DNA of 43,412 nucleotides from Streptomyces triticirhizae. Its GTDB lineage: Bacteria > Actinomycetota > Actinomycetes > Streptomycetales > Streptomycetaceae. Location: positions 1-43,412 of the forward strand of contig NZ_RFFJ01000027.1 of assembly GCF_003696235.1 (NCBI RefSeq). Direction: 5' to 3'. Shown here piece by piece: positions 34,906-41,476 of this stretch. A program made the position numbers and the translations under genes. The notes under the pieces were generated by a model, which saw nothing but the letters and a program-made list of their open reading frames with translations, was not told the DNA's origin and made no database searches. Every line of letters begins with the position of its first letter. Position 1 is the first letter of the stretch.

Positions 34906-35907
34906 TCAGCCTGGCGCGGAGGACCGGATGACCAGTTCGGTGGGCAACACGACGGCGTCCGGCTCCAACGTGGTGGCACCGCTGAGGTGGTTGAGCATCC
35001 GCCGGGCCGCCGCCTCGCCCATGGCCTGCATGGGCTGGCGGACGGTGGTCAGCGAGGGCTCGGTGTACGCGGCGATGGGGATGTCGTCGAAGCCGATGAC
35101 GGCGACGTCGTCGGGCACCCGGCGGCCGGCGGCGCGCAGCGCGTGGAGCACGCCGGTGGCGCTGAGGTCGTTGTGGCAGAAGACGGAGTCGAAGGGCAGC
35201 CGCTCGGCCAGCGCGTACTCGACCACGCTCTGGCCGCAGCGGACGGTGAAGTCACCCTCGAAGACCCGGGATTCGGGCTGGGCCGCGCCGTGTTCGGCGA
35301 GCACCTCGGCGAATCCGTGCAGGCGGTCCTGGACGCAGCCGAACTGGGTCGGCCCGGTGACCACCAGCGGCGCGCGACGCCCCGAGGTCAGCAGGTGGTG
35401 GGCCGCCGAGGCGCCGCCCTCGCGGTTGGTGGTCGCGACGGAGGGGAACTCGGCGCCCTGGCCGCGATCGTCGACCAGGACCAGCGGCAGCCCCTGGTGG
35501 TGGAGCGCCGCGATGGAACCCCGGGTGTTCTCCGGCTCGATGACCAGCACCCCGTCGAAGGCCCTGGCCGAGACCTGGCTGGTGAACTGCGCCATCGACT
35601 CCTCACCCCGGTTGCAGGTGAACAGCAGCAGTCCGTAGCCGGCGGCCTCCAGGGTGTCGGCCGCGCCCTGGAGCACCTCGCCCACCCAGGGCCAGGTGAG
35701 CGAGGGGACGAGCATGGCCAGGGTGCGGCTGTTTCCCCTGGCCAGGCCGACGGCCCGGGAGGAGGGCACGTATCCCAGTTCGGCGATCACGGTGCGGACC
35801 CGTTCCGCCGTCTCGGAGTCGACCTCGCCCTTGCCGTTGAGCACGCGTGAGACGGTGGTCTTGCTGACCGCCGCGTTACGGGCGACATCGGCGATGGTGA
35901 CACGCAT
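34906..35907 (-). CDS. LacI-family transcriptional regulator
   Basis: The 333-residue protein begins with the LacI helix-turn-helix VTIADVARNAAVSKTTVSRVLNG (read in parts), followed by the hinge helix region SRAVGLARGNSRTLAM. The effector domain follows, with the closing GFDDIPIAAYTEPSLTTVRQP typical of the family. It should repress the operon it heads, releasing on binding an oligosaccharide. AGGAG lies eight bases before the ATG. A promoter and a perfect palindrome stand directly upstream. The binding-protein gene follows 67 bases after its stop with no operator in between, so regulator and transporter are probably co-transcribed. Confidence 0.92.
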   Translation of the reverse strand: MRVTIADVARNAAVSKTTVSRVLNGKGEVDSETAERVRTVIAELGYVPSSRAVGLARGNSRTLAMLVPSLTWPWVGEVLQGAADTLEAAGYGLLLFTCNRGEESMAQFTSQVSARAFDGVLVIEPENTRGSIAALHHQGLPLVLVDDRGQGAEFPSVATTNREGGASAAHHLLTSGRRAPLVVTGPTQFGCVQDRLHGFAEVLAEHGAAQPESRVFEGDFTVRCGQSVVEYALAERLPFDSVFCHNDLSATGVLHALRAAGRRVPDDVAVIGFDDIPIAAYTEPSLTTVRQPMQAMGEAAARRMLNHLSGATTLEPDAVVLPTELVIRSSAPG

Positions 35908-35968
35908 GGGGCAGGCTCCTCGGCACGCTGAGCTGGGGCTGCCGCGGGCATTCGGCGGCAGCGCCGAC

Positions 35969-35989
35969 ACCGGTTCCGGAACCGGTTCC
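35969..35989. promoter_or_regulatory. Probable LacI operator, overlapping palindromes
   Basis: ACCGGTTCCGGAACCGGT (35969-35986) is a perfect 18-bp palindrome. It overlaps GGAACCGGTTCC (35978-35989), a perfect 12-bp palindrome of LacI-operator type. It lies 62 bases upstream of the LacI start and just downstream of the promoter, a repressing position. Confidence 0.75.
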
Positions 35990-36004
35990 GGCGATGTTGC
36001 GAGG

Positions 36005-36034
36005 GAGTTAATCGTCTGGGTCGAGTGGCGTCAA
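36005..36034 (-). promoter_or_regulatory. Promoter of the LacI/transporter/GH1 operon
   Basis: On the minus strand TTGACG (36034-36029), an 18-base spacer and TAACTC (36010-36005) form a promoter. The palindromic operator then covers about +10 to +30. Confidence 0.6.
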
Positions 36035-36137
36035 TACATCGCGCCGAATTCTTTTGACGAGGACTCAAGGCCCGTCATGTGTTCAAGGGATGAAGAGAGA
36101 AAACGTTGCACCATCCCTGACCTGGACGAGTCGCGTC

Positions 36138-36153
36138 ATGGTCACGTAACCAT
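36138..36153. promoter_or_regulatory. Imperfect dyad upstream of the F420 enzyme gene
   Basis: ATGGTCACGTAACCAT is symmetrical at 14 of 16 positions. Its binder is unknown. Confidence 0.3.
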
Positions 36154-36228
36154 TGAGCCTTCAACGGGTCGGCCATCCGACGGACTCCTCTCCGAGGGGC
36201 GGCCCTGCCAACGCCGCGCCGGGCGCCC

Positions 36229-36249
36229 TCGCTGGCAGCGTGCCAGCGA
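36229..36249. promoter_or_regulatory. Perfect dyad just ahead of the F420 enzyme gene
   Basis: TCGCTGGCA (36229-36237) and TGCCAGCGA (36241-36249) are perfect inverted arms around GCG, 32 bases before the start codon. It could be an operator or a leader hairpin. Confidence 0.4.
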
Positions 36250-36281
36250 AGGGGACGGATACGCCAGGCCCAGGGAGCGGT

Positions 36282-37256
36282 ATGCGAATTGGTTACAAAC
36301 TGGCCGCCGAGGCATTCGGCCCGGCCGAGCTGGTGCGGCAGGCGGTCCTCGCCGAGCGCGCGGGCTTCGACTTCGTGGAGATCAGCGACCACTACCACCC
36401 CTGGCTCGACGTGCAGGGGCACTCCCCCTTCGCCTGGGCTGTGCTCGGCAGCGTCGCCGCCAGGACCGAGCGGATCGGCCTGGCCACCGGCGTGACCTGC
36501 CCGACCGTGCGCTATCACCCGGCGGTCATCGCGCAGGCCGCCGCGACCCTGGCGCTGCTCTCCGACGGCCGCTTCACCCTCGGCGTCGGCTCCGGCGAGC
36601 GGCTCAACGAGCACGTGGTGGGGCTGGAGTTCCCCGACTCCGTGCGGGTGCGTCAGCAACTCCTGCGCGAGGCGCTGGAGATCATCCAGCTGCTCTGGCA
36701 GGGCGGCTACCGCTCCTACGAGGGCCAGCACCTGCGGCTTGAGGACGCCCGGGTCTTCGACCTGCCGCCCACGCCGCCGCTGTTGGCGGTGGCGGCCGGC
36801 GGCGCGGACGCGGCGCGGATCGCGGCCGAGTTGGGCACCGCGCTCTTCGCCACCGAGCCCAGGGCCGACCTGGTGGACGCCTACCGGGAGGCGGGCGGCG
36901 ACGGGCCGCGCTTCGTCGAGATGTCCGTGGCCTACGCGGCCGACGAACAGGAGGCGGTGCGGGCCGCGTTGACCACCAACCGGTGGGCGGTGACCGGCTG
37001 GAAGGTGATGAGCGAGCTGCCGAATCCGGTCAACTTCGAGGCCGCCACCACCACCGTCCGGGAGAGCGACATCCGCGAGCGCTTCGCCTGCGGGGCCGAC
37101 GTCGAACGCTACCTCGCCGTCGCCCAGCCCTTCGTGGACGCCGGCTTCGACCAGCTGGTGCTGATGAACGCCGGGCCCGACCCGGACGCGTTCCTCGACT
37201 TCTACCAGCGGGAGTTGGACGGGCCGCTGCGCGGACTGACGCCCCGCCGGGGCTGA
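36282..37256 (+). CDS. F420-dependent glucose-6-phosphate dehydrogenase-like enzyme (LLM family)
   Basis: The 324-residue protein has the luciferase-like-monooxygenase barrel and close resemblance to FGD-type enzymes: MRIGYKLAAEAFGPAELV, VEISDHYHPWLDVQGHSPF, TPT-like TCPTVRYHPAVIAQAAATL, and LGVGSGERLNEHVVG. FGD enzymes oxidise glucose-6-phosphate with cofactor F420; relatives use other alcohols, so the substrate is not certain. The ATG at 36282 has GGGAG about five bases upstream. An upstream in-frame start at 36153 would add a Pro/Gly-rich tail and is unlikely. It is divergent from the sugar-uptake operon and convergent with the peroxidase gene. Confidence 0.85.
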   Translation: MRIGYKLAAEAFGPAELVRQAVLAERAGFDFVEISDHYHPWLDVQGHSPFAWAVLGSVAARTERIGLATGVTCPTVRYHPAVIAQAAATLALLSDGRFTLGVGSGERLNEHVVGLEFPDSVRVRQQLLREALEIIQLLWQGGYRSYEGQHLRLEDARVFDLPPTPPLLAVAAGGADAARIAAELGTALFATEPRADLVDAYREAGGDGPRFVEMSVAYAADEQEAVRAALTTNRWAVTGWKVMSELPNPVNFEAATTTVRESDIRERFACGADVERYLAVAQPFVDAGFDQLVLMNAGPDPDAFLDFYQRELDGPLRGLTPRRG

Positions 37257-37261
37257 GCCGG

Positions 37262-37293
37262 CCGGGCCCGGGGCGGCGGTGCCCCGGGCCCGG
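37262..37293. terminator. 13-bp hairpin between F420 enzyme and peroxidase genes
   Basis: CCGGGCCCGGGGC (37262-37274) pairs perfectly with GCCCCGGGCCCGG (37281-37293) around a six-base loop. It lies between convergent stops and should work in both directions. Confidence 0.75.
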
Positions 37294-37300
37294 AACCGGT

Positions 37301-39220
37301 TCAGTGGGCGGTGTCGGTGCGCCACAGCACCCCGCCGTCGGCCGCCCGCACGGCCACGTCCCCGTCGGCGGCCACCACCAGAACGGCGCCCTCGTTCCCC
37401 TCGGTCGGCGTGGACCAGACCGGCGCGCTGTCGGAGTCCACCAGGACCAGGCGGCCGTCCTCCCAGAACTCGGCGCGGCCCGAGCGGCCCCCGGTGTAGC
37501 CGGCCTCCCAGGTGACCTCCTCCCGCTCGTCGCGGACCCTGAGGTCCCCGTCCTCCTCGAAGCGCAGCCTGGCCTTCCCCGAGCTGATCACCTCGCCCCT
37601 GCGCAGCACCATGGGCGCGGCCAGCACCCGGTCCTCCGACGGCGGCCCGCCCGGCGGGATCTCGCCGGCGGCCAGCAGCCGCAGCGCGGTCAGCGAGGGC
37701 GTGAACGCGTAGAGCGCGCCCTCCGTCCGCACGAACTGCCGCAGGGTGAGCGGGACATGGGCGTCCGGCGAGCCGTGCACCGGGAAGGACGCCTGCGAGC
37801 CGCGCCCGATCACCGCGTCCCTGCCGACCTGGGCGTCGCGCTCGGGGAACGCGTCGGCGTCGACCCAGGAGCGCTGCACGAACTCGAACTGGGCCACCAG
37901 ATCGCCCTGGTAGGCGACGAAGACCAGGCCGCGCGGCGCGTCCGGGCCGTTCTCGGCGCCGCCGGTCGGGTCGAAGCGCTCGCCGTACGGGACGCCCCTG
38001 CGGATGATGCGGCGGCCGTCCAACGCGCCCTGGAGCGGCACGGGTTCGGGGTCGGTGACGCGGGCCAGCAGGCCGTCGCGCGGGTTGGTCTTGCGCAGGT
38101 GGGCGCAGAGCGGGACGGTGCGGCCGAGTTGGTCGTCGCCGTAGAGGATGTCGTTGTCCGCCTCGGTCTCGGGGTCCGGGTGCGGGTCGGCGTCGGGGTG
38201 CTTGGTCAGCGGGGCGCCGGAGCGCCAGCGGCCCATCAGCCGGGCGGCCAGCCACTCGCTGGTGGCCTGCTGCGGCACGGCGTTCGACTTCTTCAACTCG
38301 GCGACCAGGTCGGCCATCTGGGCCCACCAGCCGGGCACGTCCTGGGCGAGGCGGCGCACCACGTGGAAGGAGCCGTCCCGCATCCACTCGGGCAGCCAGT
38401 CGGGCAGCCGGTGGTCCTTCTCGTGGCCGACGAGGAACTCGCCGGCCGGGACGATCCTGGTGCCCGGCCTGCCCAGCTGGTGCTCGGGGTCGTCCGGGTC
38501 GGGCTCGTCGAAGCCGCGCACGCCGGGCTGGCTGATGCCGTCCTTGAAGCCGAAGTGCTCCCGGCCGCGCAGGCTGCCCGCGAGGGTGCCGGCCGGCTGC
38601 TCGAAGACCACCGTCAGACCCGAGTCCCCGGCCTCGTCGCGCTCCTCCGCCAGCGCGCGCGCCAGGTCCTCGGGACGGTCGGCCGCCAGGGTGAGCACCG
38701 CGTGCACGGCGGGCTGCTCCTCGGCGCCGAAGAGCCAGTGCTCGGGGGCGCTGGCCTCGGTGTCGCCGAGCCACTCGGCGCGCGGGGCCGGGCCCTGGAG
38801 GAACGCCTCCTGGGTGGTGCCCCGGGGCGCGTCCGTGTAGGGGGCGCCGCCGATCAGCTCGGTCAGGCCGGCGTGGGTGAGGCTCACCGAGCGCCAGGTG
38901 GCGTGGTGCCGCTCGGGGTCCACGCCGGAGCGTGCCCGCCGGGCGCGGCTGAACTGGCGGTTGAAGTCGGCCACTTCGCGGGTGGTGGCCACCCGGTGGC
39001 GCAGCCGGTCCAGCCACTCCCTGGCCTGGTCGCGGTCGCCGAAGGCGAGCAGCAGCAGGTGCACGTGGTCCTTCTTGAAGCCGGCCAGGATGTCGCCCTG
39101 GATCTCGGTGCTCTGGCGCAGCGGGAGCGGGTCGGCCTCGGGCGCCGGGCTCTGGGTCGGCACCCGGGCCGACGTGGACGGTTGGGTGGTGGCGGTGGGC
39201 GGCTCGGACGAAGGGGGCAT
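37301..39220 (-). CDS. DyP-type peroxidase fused to a C-terminal bulb-lectin-like domain
   Basis: The 639-residue protein has a disordered Pro/Thr-rich start (1-33), a DyP peroxidase domain (about 36-530) and a beta-prism lectin-like tail (about 536-636). Peroxidase landmarks are GFKDGISQPG (catalytic Asp227 in the GxxDG motif), CAHLRKTNPR (proximal haem ligand His374) and IIRRGVPYGE (distal Arg at 407-408). The tail has three related repeats: RLRFEEDGDLRVRD, AEFWEDGRLVLVDS and VLVVAADGDVAVRA, echoing the bulb-lectin QxDxNxVxY pattern but with the sugar-binding positions altered. No Sec or Tat signal is visible, so it may act inside cells or in an encapsulin-free form. GGAGAG precedes the ATG. 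DyP enzymes oxidise dyes and lignin-like aromatics with peroxide. Confidence 0.88.
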   Translation of the reverse strand: MPPSSEPPTATTQPSTSARVPTQSPAPEADPLPLRQSTEIQGDILAGFKKDHVHLLLLAFGDRDQAREWLDRLRHRVATTREVADFNRQFSRARRARSGVDPERHHATWRSVSLTHAGLTELIGGAPYTDAPRGTTQEAFLQGPAPRAEWLGDTEASAPEHWLFGAEEQPAVHAVLTLAADRPEDLARALAEERDEAGDSGLTVVFEQPAGTLAGSLRGREHFGFKDGISQPGVRGFDEPDPDDPEHQLGRPGTRIVPAGEFLVGHEKDHRLPDWLPEWMRDGSFHVVRRLAQDVPGWWAQMADLVAELKKSNAVPQQATSEWLAARLMGRWRSGAPLTKHPDADPHPDPETEADNDILYGDDQLGRTVPLCAHLRKTNPRDGLLARVTDPEPVPLQGALDGRRIIRRGVPYGERFDPTGGAENGPDAPRGLVFVAYQGDLVAQFEFVQRSWVDADAFPERDAQVGRDAVIGRGSQASFPVHGSPDAHVPLTLRQFVRTEGALYAFTPSLTALRLLAAGEIPPGGPPSEDRVLAAPMVLRRGEVISSGKARLRFEEDGDLRVRDEREEVTWEAGYTGGRSGRAEFWEDGRLVLVDSDSAPVWSTPTEGNEGAVLVVAADGDVAVRAADGGVLWRTDTAH

Positions 39221-39589
39221 CGGCTCTCCGGGACCTCGGATGGTGCTGGACGTGGCTGTCGGTGACAGGGCGCGGCGGAGGGGGCCCGCCGCCGCGCTGC
39301 GGGGAAGCTACCGAGCCGGCGACCGGAATAGACCGTTCCGCCCGGGAGACCACCCCTTCGTGAGGGCTTGGGATGGGTGGGGTTGACGCGGGGGTGTGCG
39401 AAGCGGGGCATCGCGAGGTCGTGGCGTCGCCGCCGGGGGCGACCGGGCGAGAGATCGCGTCGGTGCCGGCGAGGAATGCGGCGGGCGGGGTTTTCCGGTG
39501 CGTCGCGCCGGTTACTCGGTGCGCGGGTCGGCCCCGGACGGGCGCCGGGCCCACGCGCAGGACCAGCGACAGGAACGGTGGACCAGACC
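39221..39589. other. 369-bp divergent intergenic region
   Basis: This gap separates the peroxidase and DJ-1-type genes. A short dyad CGGAA/TTCCG with seven bases between (39324-39340) lies about 105 bases ahead of the peroxidase start. A weak TTGACG at 39383-39388 may belong to a + strand promoter. No gene is supported. Confidence 0.35.
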
Positions 39590-40132
39590 ATGCGAATCGC
39601 GTTTCTCACCGCACCGGAGGGCGTCGAGCAGGTGGAGCTGACCGAACCGTGGCGTGCGGTGGCCGCGACCGGCGAGACCCCGCAGCTGATCTCCACCCGC
39701 GCCGGCGAGGTGCGGGCGTTCAACCACCTCGACAGGGGCGACACCTTCCCGGTGGACGGCACCGTGGGTGACACCTCGCCCGAGGAGTTCGACGCCCTGG
39801 TGCTGCCGGGCGGCGTCGCCAACCCGGACGCGTTGCGCACCGACCCCCGGGCGGTGGCGTTCGCGCGGGCGTTCTTCGACGCTGACAAGCCGGTGGCGGC
39901 GATCTGCCACGCGCCGTGGACGCTGATCGAGGCCGATGTGGTGCGCGACCGGACCCTGACCTCCTGGCCGAGCCTGCGGACTGACCTGACCAACGCCGGC
40001 GCCCACTGGGTGGACGAGCCGGTCCAGGTCTGCCGGGCCGAGCCGGGGCCCCTGGTGACCAGCCGCAGGCCGGACGACCTGCCGTACTTCAACGAGGCGA
40101 TGCTGCGCGAGTTCGGCCGGGTCGCCGCCTGA
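39590..40132 (+). CDS. DJ-1/PfpI-family protein
   Basis: The 180-residue protein has the class I glutamine-amidotransferase-like fold: MRIAFLTAPEGVEQVEL, LVLPGGVANPDAL and the nucleophile elbow AAICHAPWTLIEA with Cys106 and adjacent His107. The strand ending LVTSRRPDDLPYFN is typical of PfpI/YhbO-type members. These proteins act as glyoxalases or deglycases, or as stress proteins; the exact activity cannot be read here. The ATG at 39590 is preceded by a weak AGGA. It leads a short + strand run with the baeRF gene 45 bases downstream. Confidence 0.88.
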   Translation: MRIAFLTAPEGVEQVELTEPWRAVAATGETPQLISTRAGEVRAFNHLDRGDTFPVDGTVGDTSPEEFDALVLPGGVANPDALRTDPRAVAFARAFFDADKPVAAICHAPWTLIEADVVRDRTLTSWPSLRTDLTNAGAHWVDEPVQVCRAEPGPLVTSRRPDDLPYFNEAMLREFGRVAA

Positions 40133-40177
40133 GCCGGCCGCCGCCCGAGCCACCGCCGAACCGCGCCGGAGGGCGTC

Positions 40178-41398
40178 ATGAATCTCGGATTTCTCACCCC
40201 CCTGCTCCACGAGCCCGGCCCCTGGGCCTCGGTGTACTACAACACCTCCCAGATCGCGGCGGACGCGGAGGAGCAACTGGAACTCCAGGCCCGCGCGGCC
40301 GGCGACCAGCTCGCCGCGCGGGGCGCCGACGCCGCGACCTGCCAGGCGGTGCGCGAGGCGTGCGCCGGACTCGGCCGCGAGGAGGTCGGGCACGCGCTCT
40401 TCGCCACCGGAGGACGTGTCGTGCTCGACGTCCCGCTGACGGAGCCGCCGCCCTCGCCGCCGATGACGGAGTGGGCCCCGCTGCCCCGGCTCGGCCCGAT
40501 GCTGGACTTCGGGGAGCGCCGGCCGCCCACCCTGGTCGCGTTCGTGGACCGGGAGGGCGCGGACATCCAGCTGCGTGGCACGCACGGCAGGCCGCGCCCG
40601 CTGGACGAGGTCGACGGGCGGGACTGGCCGATCCACCGCACCCGGCGGGCCGACTGGTCCGAGCGGCACTTCACGCTGGCCGTGGAGAACACCTGGGAGG
40701 AGAACGCCCGGCTGATCGCCGAGAACCTCGCCGAGGACGCCGCCGACACCGGCGCTGAGCTGCTGGTGCTGGCGGGCGACCCGTTCGAGCGGGCCGCCGT
40801 GATCGAGCGGCTGCCCGAGCCGCTGCGCGCCGCGACCGTGGAGAGCGAGTTCGGCGGGCGCGCGGCGGGCGCGCGGGAGGACCGGCTGGACGAGCGGATC
40901 GACGAGGTCAGGGCGGGGCTGCGCGAGCGGCGCGCGGCCGAGATGTACGACCGTTTCCTGGCCGGCCGGGTGGAGACCGACGAGCGCGGCATCGAGGCGG
41001 TCGAGGGCGTTCCGGCGCTGCTGGAGGCGGCGCGGGAGCACCGGATCGACACCCTGCTGGTCCGGCTGGACGGGCCCGACCTGGCCCGGGACGTCTGGGT
41101 CGGCGCGGGGCCCGACCAACTGGCCGCGCGCCGCTCGGAGTCGACGTATCTGGGCGAGCCCGACCCGGTCGCGGCCCGCGCCGACGACGCGCTGCTGCGC
41201 TCGGCGACGGCCACCGACGCGGAGGTCGTCGTGGTGTCGGGGCCGATGCCCGAGGTGCCGCCGTTCGTGGCGCGGGACGGGCTGCCGGCGGGCGGCCTGG
41301 GGGCGGTGCTGCGGTGGTCGTACCGGGACGGCGTGCCCGACGGCGGGCACCGGCCGCCCGGGGACATCCCCGGCGGCGGCCCGCGCACGCCGGGCTGA
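40178..41398 (+). CDS. baeRF-family (Vms1/Ankzf1-like) protein
   Basis: The 406-residue protein matches the bacterial relatives of eukaryotic release factor 1, the baeRF2 group that includes mycobacterial Rv2629. Recognisable parts are the opening MNLGFLTPLLHEPGPWASVYY, the core VAFVDREGADIQL, HFTLAVENTWEENARLIAENL, and a C-terminal domain ending SGPMPEVPPFVARDGLPAGGLGAVLRW. Eukaryotic Vms1 cleaves peptidyl-tRNA on stalled ribosomes, so a role in ribosome rescue or hypoxic and stationary stress is plausible but unproven in bacteria. The GGAGG site five bases before the ATG is strong. It sits between the DJ-1 and transketolase genes on the same strand. Confidence 0.82.
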   Translation: MNLGFLTPLLHEPGPWASVYYNTSQIAADAEEQLELQARAAGDQLAARGADAATCQAVREACAGLGREEVGHALFATGGRVVLDVPLTEPPPSPPMTEWAPLPRLGPMLDFGERRPPTLVAFVDREGADIQLRGTHGRPRPLDEVDGRDWPIHRTRRADWSERHFTLAVENTWEENARLIAENLAEDAADTGAELLVLAGDPFERAAVIERLPEPLRAATVESEFGGRAAGAREDRLDERIDEVRAGLRERRAAEMYDRFLAGRVETDERGIEAVEGVPALLEAAREHRIDTLLVRLDGPDLARDVWVGAGPDQLAARRSESTYLGEPDPVAARADDALLRSATATDAEVVVVSGPMPEVPPFVARDGLPAGGLGAVLRWSYRDGVPDGGHRPPGDIPGGGPRTPG

Positions 41399-41476
41399 CC
41401 CGTCGGGCGCCCCGAGCGCGAACGAAGCGCGAGAAACCACCGCAGAGCCGGCCGCGCGCATCCGGGAGGCAGGCAG

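Larger units (their letters stand above)
35908..36281. other. 374-bp divergent control region
   Basis: This gap lies between the LacI gene and the F420-dependent enzyme gene. It contains the LacI operator, the minus-strand promoter, an A/T-richer middle (36050-36110) and two dyads near the F420 gene. No gene is seen in it. Confidence 0.5.

Noticed and set aside
39324..39340. A GGTCTA-containing dyad upstream of the peroxidase as a DasR site
   Set aside because: Only about 8 of 12 core positions of the known DasR site match, and the symmetry is that of CGGAA/TTCCG instead.
36075..39554. A minus-strand frame of over 1100 codons overlapping the peroxidase and F420 genes
   Set aside because: The peroxidase motifs lie in another frame; this one has no recognisable domain and low-complexity composition.
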